NCBI GenBank assembly: GCA_963971285.1
Contig: OZ020246.1
Location: 13,189,217-13,253,216 of the forward strand
DNA: 64,000 bases
DNA from: Astropecten irregularis
Taxonomy: Eukaryota > Echinodermata > Asteroidea > Paxillosida > Astropectinidae
Direction of reading: 5' to 3'
The position numbers were made by a program, and so were the translations under genes. Position 1 is the stretch's first letter. Every line of letters starts with the position of its first letter. Shown here one piece after another: positions 22,513 through 34,800 of this stretch. The notes beneath the pieces were generated by a model. The model saw nothing but the letters and a program-made list of their open reading frames with translations. It searched no databases and had not been told where the DNA came from.

Positions 22513-24472
22513 TATTGGTGGGTGTGTCCGGTTTGCCCAGACAATTTGGTATCCGGCACAAGGCAAATAAAAAATGTTTAAGGCTGTTGCCTTCAAGCAA
22601 ATTACTTGTCCCTGTTTGTGTTCTTTTTGGAATCTGAGTATAAAATTAACTGTAGGATAAACTAACTTACCTAAATTATAAGACTGGGTCTCGGTATCCT
22701 GGGTGAGTGTATCCTGCAGTCATCGGTTTCCGATGGGATAACGGGAAAACTTCTATAAAACAGAAACGAAATAAAATTTCAGAAAATCACTTCACTAACT
22801 TTAAACTGGACACTTCCAGATTATACTCTGTTAAAATCCTCGAAGTTGAAGTATTTTCTTTGGAAATATTGTCTGCCATTTACAGCGACACAGATTCCGC
22901 TACGTAAACAAAACGTCACCAGTTTTCGGTAAATTGGTTGTACGGCAAAGTTCATTGACATCAGAGTAGCTATGGCGCAGCAAGTCACTCAAAAATTGAT
23001 GAAATATTGTCCTGACTCGATTTGATCGAACTGGGTCGATGGAGTTATTTATATAAGGTTCTGAAAAGGTTTTGATTCCAAGATCGTGAATGATAAATTA
23101 TTTTTTATAAATAAATGGTTGAATCAACAAAATGAGAATTTGGTACAGATCATGGTAGGTAAAATTATTATCACAACATTTTTATAATATCTGGCATCAT
23201 TATGAGAGGCCTAAACGTGGATAGCATAAGTTCATCAGCTTAGCAAAGTTTCAAGTTAAAAAGAGAAAAATAAAATTATGGCACTTCAATTTGAGAAAGA
23301 CTTTATAACACTTTTGTTACATTGGCACGCCATAAAAACCCAGATCGCAGCAGGATCACATGACCTGCCGTCTGACATCGGAAGAATGAACTTGCTCTAG
23401 CAGACGACAGTTTAGTTTGGAATATTTGACCACAGATTGTGTCTTGTATAAACGTTTGAACATTAGCCTTAAAATGCATTAGTAATCTATACCCAAAATT
23501 ACATATAGTTTTTTACTTTTGAGTATCACTCACAACTGAAAACTTTATTCTCAAAATCCTGAATGTCGGAGATAGCCCTGAGTGTAGTCATCACTTTAGG
23601 GATACTGATCACAAAAAAAATCAAGCACGGTCTTGCGGTAAACGGGAATCAAATTTCGTCACCGAAAACACATGTCCATCGGAAATTCATGACCGTACGT
23701 TACTAAAGTAGTTGAGGTAACGCTGTGATTATATCATTCATAATCCATTCACAGAGAAAAAAATAAAGTCAGAAGCAAGATAGAGCTTAAACCCATTTGT
23801 TGAATTTTCTTTTGTTTTTCTTAATTGTTATGTGGAAATATTACAATAATTTTGGAGATATTACACAAAAGCGCTACCACAATTTGAGGTTACATAGTAA
23901 TCCATGTACCTAGAAATGTTCCCTGAGGTCTGCTCAATCAATTTCTTAAGTCAGACCAAGGCTTAGATGTGGTCGGAGTTGAAAAGTCAAATTGTTTCAT
24001 GGTCCATAGCCTACTCCTAGTCCTTGACTAAATGTTGTTTACATTTCCTTCCTCCATGTTTACACGAAGTTTAAAAAGTTGTACCTACCTCAACAACGGT
24101 TACCCGGCCGCCTCTGTTACCTTCCTTCATGATCCTATCAAGCAATGATTTATGGCGTAGGTGACGCTCCAATAGTGGGGCCTACTCCTAATTCCAGGCA
24201 CGCCGTTTTTAACATAGATTTGGGGTTTAAAAAATGCTCACTACATGTATCCACTTCCTTGAAGAGTGACTTCTTGAACTTGAAGACACATGCTGTCAAA
24301 ATAAAAAACACCGCCCTCTTGACACATCTTTATTTACGGCTCTGTACACATGCTATGTCTGCTGCCCCCAACGTCCACTGACCTGGTTTAAAGCCCCAAA
24401 GTTCCTCAGGCCTTCAGAAAATAATCGGAAATTGCAGACTAATCTAAACTTAATTTTTCTCCAAATTATAGG
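22513..24472. other. No recognisable gene
   Basis: About 2 kb of AT-rich sequence between the minisatellite and the next MITE. No long open frame, no splice-framed exon I can recognise, and no clear repeat partner in the window. Confidence 0.5.
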
Positions 24473-24840
24473 TAAAGTGTAGTATCATACTTTGGTAAGA
24501 AACCAACACAGAAATGTTCACAAATTTATGTATAACATACAGGGTATGAAGATGGTGCTGGTAGAAACCTACCGTTAAAATTTTTCCGCCTGAAAAGGTG
24601 TATTTATCCAGAAATTAGTAAAACAACGACCGAAAATCTGTTTGATCTTTTAAAAGATCAAAAATAAAAGTGAAAAGACTTAAGAAATACTGTGGTCGTT
24701 TTTCACTGTTTTCTCAAAAAATGGGCACCGTACGTATGTGATTGACATTTTCACAGATGACTGTTACTGTATCTTCCTTGATATTTTTGCCCATGAATCT
24801 GTACTTCTTTGACAAAAACCAAAGTATGATACTACCTTTA
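24473..24840 (-). mobile_element. MITE family A, copy 3 (reversed)
   Basis: Starts TAAAGTGTAGTATCATACTT and ends AAGTATGATACTACCTTTA. The internal blocks occur in reverse order relative to copies 1 and 2 (the GATCTTTTAAAAGATC palindrome is near 24650, CCCATGAATCTGTACTTC near 24790). Confidence 0.85.
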
Positions 24841-24937
24841 ACTGAAGTTACAAATTAATTTTGCCACCCAACACTTTTTTCGTATGCAAATTAGGCTTGA
24901 CCTTGACCGACATGGATGAGCACTGAATCATGAAATC

Positions 24938-25095
24938 ATGAATATTAAATGATTTTTGGTCGGGAAATAGATAATATGCAAATTAGGCTTGCCCGTCACC
25001 AACAACGTGGATGAGCACTGTATATTCGGTGCCTGTGAGTTGCATACGTACATGTATTATCTATTTCCCGACCAAAAAATCATTTAATATTCATG
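24938..25095. mobile_element. MITE with ~40-bp inverted ends
   Basis: The left arm (24938-24976) and right arm (25055-25095) are reverse complements except for one extra A. Both contain GGTCGGGAAATAGATAATA or its complement. Just outside and inside the left arm, GCAAATTAGGCTTG and GATGAGCACTG are directly repeated. A related remnant is at about 42795-42860. Confidence 0.8.
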
Positions 25096-25123
25096 ACTTT
25101 TTTCTTAGTTCCTATTCAATGCA

Positions 25124-25330
25124 GGGGGTTAGTGTCTTTTAGCCCACAAGTTTGCAACAAGGATGTAAGGGAAGTTGTATTTTTTACACTAAAAAATTAT
25201 CAAAATATGTTCAATTTAGGGTTGTCAGGACCCAGGAACATTTGCTTAAAGTAAAAATCTCATTTCGGAAAAGCTAATATTAAATAATTGTCTCAAAATA
25301 ATCCTTGTGGGCTAAAAGACACTAACCCCC
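25124..25330. mobile_element. 207-bp MITE, perfect 27-bp TIRs, short TSD
   Basis: The ends are GGGGGTTAGTGTCTTTTAGC... and its exact complement over 27 bp. AATGCA flanks both sides (25118-25123 and 25331-25336). Shifting the ends by one base gives an 8-bp duplication with one mismatch. The perfect arms suggest recent movement. Confidence 0.85.
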
Positions 25331-25602
25331 AATGCAACCCCAAATGAAAATAGTGAATCTGTTGCAACCTCTGTTTTTTTTTAAGTGTTGATTGAAGTAC
25401 AATAATCGAATCCAAGGAGGGACAAAACTATAACTGTAAATAACAAGAATTTGAATTGGAATCAATTTGCTTTCTGTTTGTTGGCGAGATTCAGCACTAG
25501 TAGCAATTTCCTTCTTTCTGTTCGAATTCAAATTTAGTACATACACACTCATGCAACATGTAAACAAAGAACTAAGGATGTATTTGTTTCTTGAAATCTG
25601 CT

Positions 25603-25608
25603 TTTATT
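25603..25608 (-). terminator. Candidate polyadenylation signal of the ADP/ATP translocase gene
   Basis: AATAAA on the minus strand, about 1.4 kb past the stop codon. The intervening AT-rich stretch (25609-27028) has no repeat I recognise and fits a long 3' UTR. Other AATAAA-like motifs in the UTR are possible alternatives. Confidence 0.4.
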
Positions 25609-27028
25609 GAAACATGTCATTCTGCTAATCACTCATTCAAACCATACTGCAATTATTTATCTAGTCTTCCACATTATTGTTTTGTGTACAATTCAGGGTT
25701 TGACAGTAAGAAATAGAATAAATCTTCACATGGTTCTTGACACTGCAATTAATAAACCACCCCCTTAATTAAAAGACAATCATAAATCTGTTTTTACGCA
25801 TAATTTAAATAGCAATACTTGGACCTAATGGTCATTTCCTCCACAGGAAAATTATCCGTGTTTGTATTATGTAACTTCCAACCAGACACTGGAAACTTGG
25901 TTTCAATTTTTGTGTCTGAAATATACCATAAACATGATTGATGTCGTCATAAATGTATAAGAGCAAATAAATGTAAGCGAAAGTTTCAAAATTTGCATGT
26001 TATAATGAACAAAAATCAGTACATCGTGCAATTCATAGAAATGTACATCAGGTTATTAAACCAAATCCTTTGAGAAGTTAAACAGCATTTGAAAAGAGAG
26101 TGTTTTTAAAGATAATTTCCACACTTTTAAACAGTAGATCCTTTACGGCTCAAAATAATTCCTTGCCAGGGATTATAATAAATATTAGGATGGCCCGTGA
26201 AGTCTGCTACAGCTTCCAAGGGCACTGGTCCCTAAAGATAATACAGAGCACTGCGCTAAAGGAAAAAATGTAACTGTACTGTCTTCAAGAAAATGTCACC
26301 ATTTAATACACCAAAATATAGTCACATGGCCACATTAGAAATAAATGGGGAAAAAAAAACACGAAGTAAATAACATCCATTATCTATGAAACTGAGATTT
26401 TGTGCTTTCTGTTGTAAAACAACAGAATAAAGAATCTACCGTACTCAAAATGCACATGTGCTGAAATGACTGCAAAAATGCTCACCCAGAGAGCCAACAC
26501 TTCATAACACAACAAAGCTCATCACATAAAGTCCGGTGCAAAATACTGAGAGGGGGGTTCAACAATTGTTTCCTTGCATCAGAGGGCTATTTGTACATTA
26601 TGTATTCATACACTGATTTACAACTGTACACATTTATTTTCAAACAGTCCACACACTATTCTTAAAAATGTCAACACGTTTCCTTGTACTTTTCTAGGGG
26701 AAGAAATTTGTGAAATATTGTGAATGTTTACCAACACTTCCAAGGCTTAAATACAGGTTCTGTCTAAATAATTCTAACAAGATGCTATTCTCTGAAGGTT
26801 GACTCAGAGCCAAGGAATATCTGAGGGTGAAAGAGGTAACGGATTAGCAATTTGATATCGATACGCTAAGTGATAGAGCCATGGAAATTGCACCGAACTG
26901 CCTAAATGCCAAAATACTCTATAGACTGCATGACACAATCCATGTTGGAGTCCAATGCAATTCCATCCAAATGATTAATCAGTGGTGTTACTAAGTATCT
27001 CTACATGAAGTGGCTTGTGACTGTGTGA
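25609..27028 (-). other. Probable 3' UTR of the ADP/ATP translocase gene
   Basis: AT-rich, without open frames or repeat partners, directly downstream of the stop codon. Assigned by position only; transcript evidence is not available here. Confidence 0.45.
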
Positions 27029-27808
27029 TCACAACAATGCCTTGACTTCATCGTAGAGAACCAACACCAGGGCACCGCCTGTACCACGCAGGACATTAGA
27101 GAATGCACCCTTGAAAAATGCACGGCTACCCTCATTGGCTGCAATCTTCCTCCAGCAGTCGATGGTGTTCTTGTAGAGGATATCCTTGCGTCCAGACTGC
27201 ATCATCATACGTCGACGGACTGTGTCGAAGGGGTAGGAGATGATACCGGAGCAGGTGGTCACCGTCTGGGCCACCATCCAGGAGACGAAGATGTTCCTCT
27301 GGTACTTGGTTGGCAGCATGCCCTTTGCCGTGTCGTAGAAGCCGAAGTAGGCTGCTCTGTAGATGATGATGCCCTGGACAGAGACAGCGAAACCACGGTA
27401 CAGCCCGAGGATGCCATCAGACTTGAAGATGGAGCTCAGGCAGTGGCCCAGCCCTCTGAATTCACGCTCAGCCAGGCCTTTGCCCACATCGGCAGCAAGA
27501 CGGGTACGGGCAAAATCTAATGGGTAGACGAAGCATAGTGAGGTAGCACCAGCAGCGCCACCAGAGGCCAGGTTGCCTGCAAAATATCTCCAGAACTGCT
27601 TCTTCTTGTCAACTCCGCTAAGGAAAACTTGCTTGTACTTGTCCTTGAAGGCAAAGTTAAGTGCCTGTGTTGGAAAGTAACGGATGACATTGGCCAAATT
27701 TCCACGCCATAACGAAAAGAAGCCCTGCTCTTTGGTTACCCGGCTGAAGCAGTTGACAATGCCAGTGTACTGGTCTTTGACAGCAATTTGCCTAGACGCT
27801 GCTTGGAC
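27029..27808 (-). CDS. SLC25A4/5/6-like: ADP/ATP translocase exon 2 (residues 41-299 and stop)
   Basis: The acceptor TTTTTTCTGCAG precedes GTCCAAGCAGCG (VQAA). The exon covers carrier repeats 1 (end), 2 and 3 without interruption and ends VKALL-stop. All six helices and the RRRMMM motif can be placed. No frameshift or internal stop was seen. Confidence 0.97.
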   Translation of the reverse strand, partial: VQAASRQIAVKDQYTGIVNCFSRVTKEQGFFSLWRGNLANVIRYFPTQALNFAFKDKYKQVFLSGVDKKKQFWRYFAGNLASGGAAGATSLCFVYPLDFARTRLAADVGKGLAEREFRGLGHCLSSIFKSDGILGLYRGFAVSVQGIIIYRAAYFGFYDTAKGMLPTKYQRNIFVSWMVAQTVTTCSGIISYPFDTVRRRMMMQSGRKDILYKNTIDCWRKIAANEGSRAFFKGAFSNVLRGTGGALVLVLYDEVKALL

Positions 27809-30800
27809 CTGCAGAAAAAAGAAAGAAGAAAAACAAGACGAAAAATCAATAACTGAAAACAGTCCCATTTGTTTCATTTACTTTTCAAATAATGTACACT
27901 TAAGTCAATTCTGGTATTGGTTTACAATAGTACCGTATTCCTTTAAGAGAATTACACTTTATTGTTGGAAAACTTCCGTGTGCAGCAATTAGTAGTTGTG
28001 CAGTAAATGTACATATAGGCAGTACATCCACATTGTATGTGTCGCGGATTACGACTTTAGATTTTATTCTGAATTCTGATTTTTTTTGTTCAAATCTTAA
28101 CTCAAGAATTTCAGCTTTGCTCTGTGCAAAATTATTGGAAATTTTTAATTTGAGCCTTTTCATCAGTCCGTGAAGGGCAAGCCTAATTTGTATAATTTCT
28201 TGTCGGAAAATATCGATTTTTATAACACTGAATGATCGTGTCAGAGCACAAATAAATATGCTGCATTTCATCCCTTTCGCTTGGAGAAAAGTTAGAGCGA
28301 TATTCAAGCCAATTTGTGATGTCTTCGTTGTCATTTGAGGACATTTTTCGGCGCAGTAGGCCCAGTATGAAGGACAATTTTTTTCATTCTCTGGGTTGCT
28401 AGACCGACCGTTGACCCCCAAAATTAAAAAAGGGAGTTCAGTGCCCCTTTTAATGCTGCGTTTAAGAAATTCCAATCTTTACCACATTTCTCATTGACAT
28501 TGTACAGTGTTCTTCACTTTTCAATAGGCCTACTAGCGCTGGAATAAGAGTGAAGAGAAATAAAGAGGAAATCAGCTGAATCTGAGGAAAAGTTGCATGC
28601 CTGTTTTTTAGGGAATAAAACTTTAATTTTAAAAGAAGGTCATATGTGATATGACCTTCTTTTAAAATTAAAGTTTTATTCCCTAAAAAACAGGCATGCA
28701 ACTTTTCCTCAGATTCAGCTGATGGAGTAATTGCAGAATACCCCGCCACGCGAGAATTACCCTTTTTAAATGGTTGGCTACGATGTGAGAGACGTGGTAC
28801 GGTGCATTAGCAAACCAGCGAATTATGAAATGGGCGAATTTTCAAACGGGCAAATTATTAAACGGGCGAATTCGCAAACGGGCGCGATGAGGGATACGGC
28901 TGTATTTTTTGTGTAGGACTATGGACGAACTAGGTGCCGGCAGGTGGCTACGCGGATACGATGTGGTCGTGACACTGAAGAACGAAGCAACACAAAGTGA
29001 ATGGGAGATTGATAGAAAATACTAAGTCCAAACTAGGTGCCGGCAGGTGGCTACGCGGATACGATGTGGTCGTGACGCTGAAGAACGGAGCAACACAAAG
29101 TGAATGGGAGATTGATACAAATTACTAAGTCCAAACTAGGTGCCGGTAGGTGGCTACGCGGATACGATGTGGTCGTGACGCTGAAGAACGGAGCAACACA
29201 AAGTGAATGGCAAGTTGTTAAAAAATACTAAGTCCAAACTAGGTGGTCGTGACGCTGAAGAATGTAGCAACACAAAGTGAATGGGAGATTGATAAAAATT
29301 ACTAAGTCCAAACTAGGTGCCGGTAGGTGGCTACGCGGATACGATGTGGTCGTGACGCTGAAGAACGGAGCAACACAAAGTGAATGGCAAGTTGTTAAAA
29401 AATACTAAGTCCAAACTAGGTGCGGGTAGGTGGCTACGCGGATACGATGTGGTCGTGACGCTGAAGAACGTAGCTACACAAAGTGAATGGGAGATTGATA
29501 AAAAATACTAAGTCCAAACTAGGTGCCGGTAGGTGGCTACGCGGATACGATGTGGTCGTGACACTGAAGAACGAAGCAACACAAAGTGAATGGGAGATTG
29601 ATAGAAAATACTAAGTCCAAACTAGGTGCCGGCAGGTGGCTACGCGGATACGATGTGGTCGTGACGCTGAAGAACGGAGCAACACAAAGTGAATGGGAGA
29701 TTGATACAAATTACTAAGTCCAAACTAGGTTGCGGCAGGTGGCTACGCGGATACGATGTGGTCGTGACGCTGAAGAACGGAGCAACACAAAGTGAATGGG
29801 AGATTGATAAAAATTACTTAGTCCAAACTAGGTGCCGGCAGGTGGCTACGCGGATACGATGTGGTCGTGACGCTGAAGAACGGAGCAACACAAAGTGAAT
29901 GGGAGATTGATACAAATTACTAAGTCCAAACTAGGTGCCGGTAGGTGGCTACGCGGATACGATGTGGTCGTGACGCTGAAGAACGGAGCAACACAAAGTG
30001 AATGGCAAGTTGTTAAAAAATACTAAGTCCAAACTAGGTGCGGGTAGGTGGCTACGCGGATACGATGTGGTCGTGACACTGAAGAACGAAGCAACACAAA
30101 GTGAATGGGAGATTGATAAAAAATACTAAGTCCAAACTAGGTGCGGGTAGGTGGCTACGCGGATACGATGTGGTCGTGACGCTGAAGAACGAAGCAACAC
30201 AATTAAAGTGAATGGGAGATTGATAACAAATACTAAGTCCAAACTAGGTGCGGGTAGGTTGCTACGCGGATACGATGTGGTCGTGACACTGAAGAACGAA
30301 GCAACACAAAGTGAATGGGAGATTGATAAAAAATACTAAGTCCAAACTAGGTGCGGGTAGGTGGCTACGCGGATACGATGTGGTCGTGACGCTGAAAAAC
30401 GAAGCAACACAAAGTGAATGGGAGATTGATAAAAATTACTAAGTCCGAACTAGGTGCCGGCAGGTGGCTACGCGGATACGATGTGGTCGTGACACTGAAG
30501 AACGAAGCAATACAAAGTGAATGGGAGATTGATAAAAATTACTAAGTCCGAACTAGGTGCCGGCAGGTGGCTACGCGGATACGATGTGGTCGTGACACTG
30601 AAGAACGAAGCAATACAAAGTGAATGGGAGATTGATAAAAAATACTAAGTCCAAACTAGGTGCCGGTAGGTGGCTACGCGGATACGTGGGGTCGTGACGC
30701 TGAAGAACGAAGTAACACAAAGTGAATTGCAGGTTGTTAAAAATTTAGAGTCCAAACTAAGTGCCGGTAGGTGGCTACGCGGATACGATGTGGTCGTGAC

Positions 30801-33800
30801 ACTGAAGAACGAAGCAACACAAAGTGAATGGGAGATTGATAAAAATTACTAAGTCCGAACTAGGTGCCGGCAGGTGGCTACGCGGATACGATGTGGTCGT
30901 GACACTGAAGAACGAAGCAACACAAAGTGAATGGGAGATTGATAAAAAATACTAAGTCCAAACTAGGTGTCGGTAGGTGGCTACGCGGATACGATGTGGT
31001 CGTGACGCTGAAGAACGAAGTAACACAAAGTGAATTGCAGGTTGTTAAAAATTTAGAGTCCAAACTAAGTGCCGGTAGGTGGCTACGCGGATACGATGTG
31101 GTCGTGTTCATTCATTTTCAAAAGATAACTTTATTTTAACCAAGTTCTTCCAGAAAATGACACATTAAAGGAAAAGGAAAAAACAATGGCAAGTCAAGTT
31201 TGAACAAGTTTAACAATATAAGGTAATGTAGATTCTCTAATTTTTTTGTTTTTATGAAGAACTCTCATTTTATTTTGTAATGAAAAGTGTTGATGTCTTG
31301 TTGCTGTCGATTTTTTTTCTCGTCATTTAAATTTTGCATGGTGTTGTTAATGTTTTAAGGGGATGCATAGTTCTTCTACCCATCACTTGACACCAAATTT
31401 GTGGAACTATAGATTTTTATATTCAATTATTTTTTTCATTTCTTTAGGGAAACATAAACACTGAAGTATGAAAGTATTCCTGTTGTTGTCTCAAAACTTG
31501 CCCTTTTATTCCTTCATTGGTTTATACTTATCATTGTTGTTATTTCATGCTATATACTAATACCTTTTTTGCTGTTTCAGAGAAAATAACAAATTGCACG
31601 CACAACACCAATACTACACCATACGCAGCATTGTCACATTTGTTTTTACAATTTTTGCATGTTCTGTTTATTAAAATAAGTAACTTCTTTATTACTTTCG
31701 TACTAACAACCCTTACTTAAAAATATTCTGATGAAAAACACCTGTACTTATGAAATAACTGAATTGTATTTATTTTCTGTCATTTTATTTGTTTGAAACA
31801 GCTCAATGCCGACTATAAAGAACTGCTTAGAACATCACATCATAGGAAGATGACATGTAAAAATGGCCTTTGACACAAAGTACAACTACAAGGCACCAAA
31901 AGGCTATTATTTCTTAAAAGTGGTTTTGTGGGATAGTTTTTATGAAGTTAACTGTATTCAATATACATTCAAGAGCAATGAATTATGCTGCATCAAACCC
32001 TGTCAAACAAAAAGCATCCTTTCTGTTACCCATCTGCACTGATTTAATAGTAATTTGATCATTATTACAACACTGACCGCCAAATTAATAGATTTGAGGC
32101 ATACCCCGAAGTACATGTACTATACAAATGTGCACTTTATTTTGAGACCAAAGAAATCCCCTCTGGCTGATCAATTTCCAAATTTAGCACATGTGTAAAG
32201 GAGCATGCGTAACAAGATTTTAGTTTTGGAGGTATTTCCGGTTAACATCTCCCTTTGCTATAGCTACTGTACCAACTATTACATAATTTATTGTGAGTAA
32301 TGCTGATGTATTTATGCCAAAGATAAGCAATTTAAAATGAAATCTTGAAAGTTATGGATTTCAAATAGTTCCTTTTCTTATTACTTGGTACCAAATATAA
32401 TGTTGGATGAGGTTCTGCATATGAAGTTTGTTGGTTTGAAGAATTTCCTCCGGCCTTTACTGATGTTGTGCTGCCAACTTCCTCTCTCTGTTTCTTGTGG
32501 AAATGGTGGCATTTTAGATTCTCAACATGGGCACTCTTCTCTAGATACTGAAGTCATTATCACAACCCCCATCACAACAACATCTGTAGGCCCTATGGCA
32601 TGTTTGTTACTGCAAATAAAAATCACAATACATAAAGTTGGAGATTGAGTGCATTAAGTATGCCATTACGTAATTTTAATTGTTGTCATGAGGAAAATTT
32701 ATCATAATTATGTATTAATTGTTCATCAGTCAGCAGGCGTAATGAGTTGGAAAGTAAAATTACATGGTTTGCAGACTTATAAACAAACATGTTGTTGGCT
32801 ACACGTCACACTGAGCCGAGATTTCCTTTTTATTGGAATCAGTTTATAAAGAAAAACTCCAGATGGAATACAATGAGAATGTCACGAGAGTGTACATTTA
32901 ATTTAGAGAAATTCCTGCAATGGTAGTACATGAACTGGATGAATTAGCCACAGCAGCAACAAAGGTATTAGTAGCATATGAAATAAATACAGCGGTGAGT
33001 ATAAACTAATGAAGGGATAAAAGGGCAAATTGAAGGAACCAAATGAAGAATTCCATACTTCAACGTCCAATGTTTTCACCCCAAAATGAATTGCAATTAG
33101 AAATAAAATAACAACAATATCCCAGAAATACATAATATGGAAAAGAATTAATTGAAGAATATTAAAATCTAGTTCCACAGATTTGATGTCAAGTGATGGG
33201 TGACTATGGAATTCTTATTCCCTTATAAACATTAACAACGTCATGCAAAAGAAACAAAAATGAAAACGAACAATATTGAAAGCTACAAGTACGTTCTATA
33301 AACACTTCATTTAAAAATGAAATAAAATTAAAACTCAATAATTAGATTACCTGTTATTTTGTTCAAGCTTGACTTTCCACAATAGAATTTCACTGGATGA
33401 ATATGGCAAATAAACAACAGCACAAATTTTCTCAAATGAAACCAGAATAAACATTAAAGAAGAGATCAAGAAAAAAGGAGAAAAAGAAATTGTTGTTTTT
33501 TCTCCAAACGGTCCAAGATTGCAACAGGTAAAAAAACAAGCAGGCAATAATGCATATTAAGTGAGGCGCGGCGCCTGCACCACTAGTTTTGCGCGCCGAC
33601 ACTGTCATCCACTCGGCAAGGGAATAAACACTGATTTATCCAAAACTGACCACTCAATGTTGCGACCAAAAATACATTTTGTTGCTTGTATGCAGACGAA
33701 GTTTCATTGCTGAACTCCATCAAGTTCTCGAGAAAAAGGCGAAAGAAATCACGCACATGCTGCGCCATAGAGTTGTGCGATAATACACGGCCAATATTTG

Positions 33801-34675
33801 TCATCTATAAAACCCAGAATGCTTTGCGAACGTCGAAAAGCAAGCTCTTCAGCTGCCCATTCGAACATGGGCAATTCGAACATGGACAGTTTGGGTGTTT
33901 GTTCAGGCCTGTGCCTGCATGGCTACACGTACTGTACGTACGCCGGGTGAACGTGTAGGCCTGCGTCGCGTCGGCAATGAGTACGTGTTTTACCATGTCA
34001 ACTGGGTTGTGTGTGTGTGCGCTTGTCCGTGGGCATTGTCCGTGGGCAATGAAGCGCGACATCGTAGCCGGCTACGATGTGGGAGAGGTGAGTGGCGGGG
34101 TATTCTGCAATTGTGCCCAGCTGATTTCCATGGTCATATGCAGGGTGGGAGGAGGGAGGGGGGGGGGGGGGAAGAATCGATAATGAAGCCACGCCGGACG
34201 CCGATTACGCAACTTCCAGTTCCACAGATCCCAAGAATTAAAGAAATATTTTGCTGATTTTGCGTTTTAGGCATGACAGTAGTTCTTGCATATACCGAAG
34301 TAATAATGCTTATTAAGATTATGTCACATTAAATACTGTTAAAATTAAGGAAATAGGCCAACACAATTATCTGAAAACGACATCACTGTTTCAAGGATAT
34401 TGTGAATAGTAAAAGTCCACGCTGCGCTCCCACACACACACACGTACGTATACTGCAGACATGTGACCGGTAGGTGAACCGAGCCGGTCATCCACGAGAT
34501 GAAATTCCTCCCCCAAAAAACCCATGAAATACACCAAAATATCAGATTTTTTTACCTGCAAGAGCAGCTTCACTCTTTCAATAGGAGCTACGGCAGTCTT
34601 GGAAATGGCGGCAGATATTCCACCGGCCAAAAGATCCTTGACGAAGGAGGTGACGGCTTCTTTAGAGATCGACAT
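27029..34675 (-). CDS. SLC25A4/5/6-like: Mitochondrial ADP/ATP translocase (two exons, complete)
   Basis: The CDS is join(34556..34675, 27029..27808) read on the minus strand, 299 aa, the usual length of the family. It exchanges cytosolic ADP for matrix ATP across the inner mitochondrial membrane. All three mitochondrial-carrier repeats are present, with signatures PIERVK (31-36), PLDFAR (136-141) and PFDTVR (233-238). The nucleotide-carrier signature RRRMMM is at 238-243. Exon 1 ends LLLQ and exon 2 begins VQAAS, the same phase-0 junction as vertebrate ANT intron 1. The later vertebrate introns are absent, so one 6.7-kb intron carries all the repeats. The vertebrate paralogues ANT1-3 arose within vertebrates, so a one-to-one symbol is not possible. 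The start is the only ATG giving the family N-terminus. Confidence 0.97.
27809..28570. other. ADP/ATP translocase intron, 3' part, with dispersed repeat copy
   Basis: Intron sequence. Positions 28165-28450 are the partner of the dispersed repeat at 20460-20815. No exon is seen here. Confidence 0.6.
28571..28723. repeat. Perfect palindrome: 75-bp arms, 3-bp loop
   Basis: The left arm 28571-28645 and right arm 28649-28723 are exact reverse complements by direct base-by-base reading, with GTG between. Arm start is ATCAGCTGAATCTGAGGAAA. It lies in the translocase intron. Both arms contain AATAAA or its complement. A perfect long palindrome is unstable, so it is either very young or an assembly artefact. 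Confidence 0.9.
28928..31106 (+). repeat. 103-bp minisatellite, about 21 copies, in the translocase intron
   Basis: The unit runs AACTAGGTGCCGGCAGGTGG, CTACGCGGATACGATGTGGT, CGTGACRCTGAAGAACGRAG, CAACACAAAGTGAATGGGAG, then ATTGATAAAAATTACTAAGTCC. Variant types alternate: AACGGAGC versus AACGAAGC, and GAGATTGAT versus CAAGTTGTT. One unit near 29240 is short, missing about 37 bp. Units are not a multiple of three and hold stops, so they are non-coding. It ends abruptly inside a unit at GGTCGTG before ordinary AT-rich intron. Confidence 0.95.
31107..34555. other. Rest of the translocase intron 1 (5' side)
   Basis: AT-rich, no exon recognised. Small structures include a perfect 20-bp palindrome CATCGTAGCCGGCTACGATG (about 34061-34080), a G-rich run near 34150-34171 and short CA runs near 34433. 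Open frames near 33895-34257 look random. Confidence 0.55.
34556..34675 (-). CDS. SLC25A4/5/6-like: ADP/ATP translocase exon 1 (residues 1-40)
   Basis: Encodes [20 protein letters not shown], then [20 protein letters not shown]. This matches the family's first transmembrane helix and the first PxE/DxxK/R signature. The donor is CAG followed by GTAAAA. The exon is exactly 120 nt, so it ends in phase 0. Confidence 0.96.
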
Positions 34676-34800
34676 GATGGCTTCTCACACGGATAGAGGC
34701 CGAAATTCGCCGGTAAAAATTGCAGGCAACGAGATTTTTACGTGACGTCATCGGCCTGTTCACATCGACCGCACAGAATCGCATTGGGCAAAAAAATAGT
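34676..34800 (-). promoter_or_regulatory. Probable translocase promoter region with CRE and CCAAT motifs
   Basis: Just upstream of the start codon the palindromic cAMP-response element TGACGTCA lies at 34743-34750. A CCAAT box (minus strand) is at 34783-34787. No TATA box is obvious. The roughly 70-110 bp spacing to the ATG allows a short 5' UTR. Function is inferred from motif and position only. Confidence 0.45.

Noticed and set aside
28928-31106. Possible CRISPR-like or coding repeat
   Set aside because: The whole 103-bp unit repeats with no variable spacer, and stops occur in each frame.
33895-34257. 120-aa plus-strand open frame in the translocase intron
   Set aside because: Low-complexity G-rich content, overlapping open frames on both strands, no recognisable domain.
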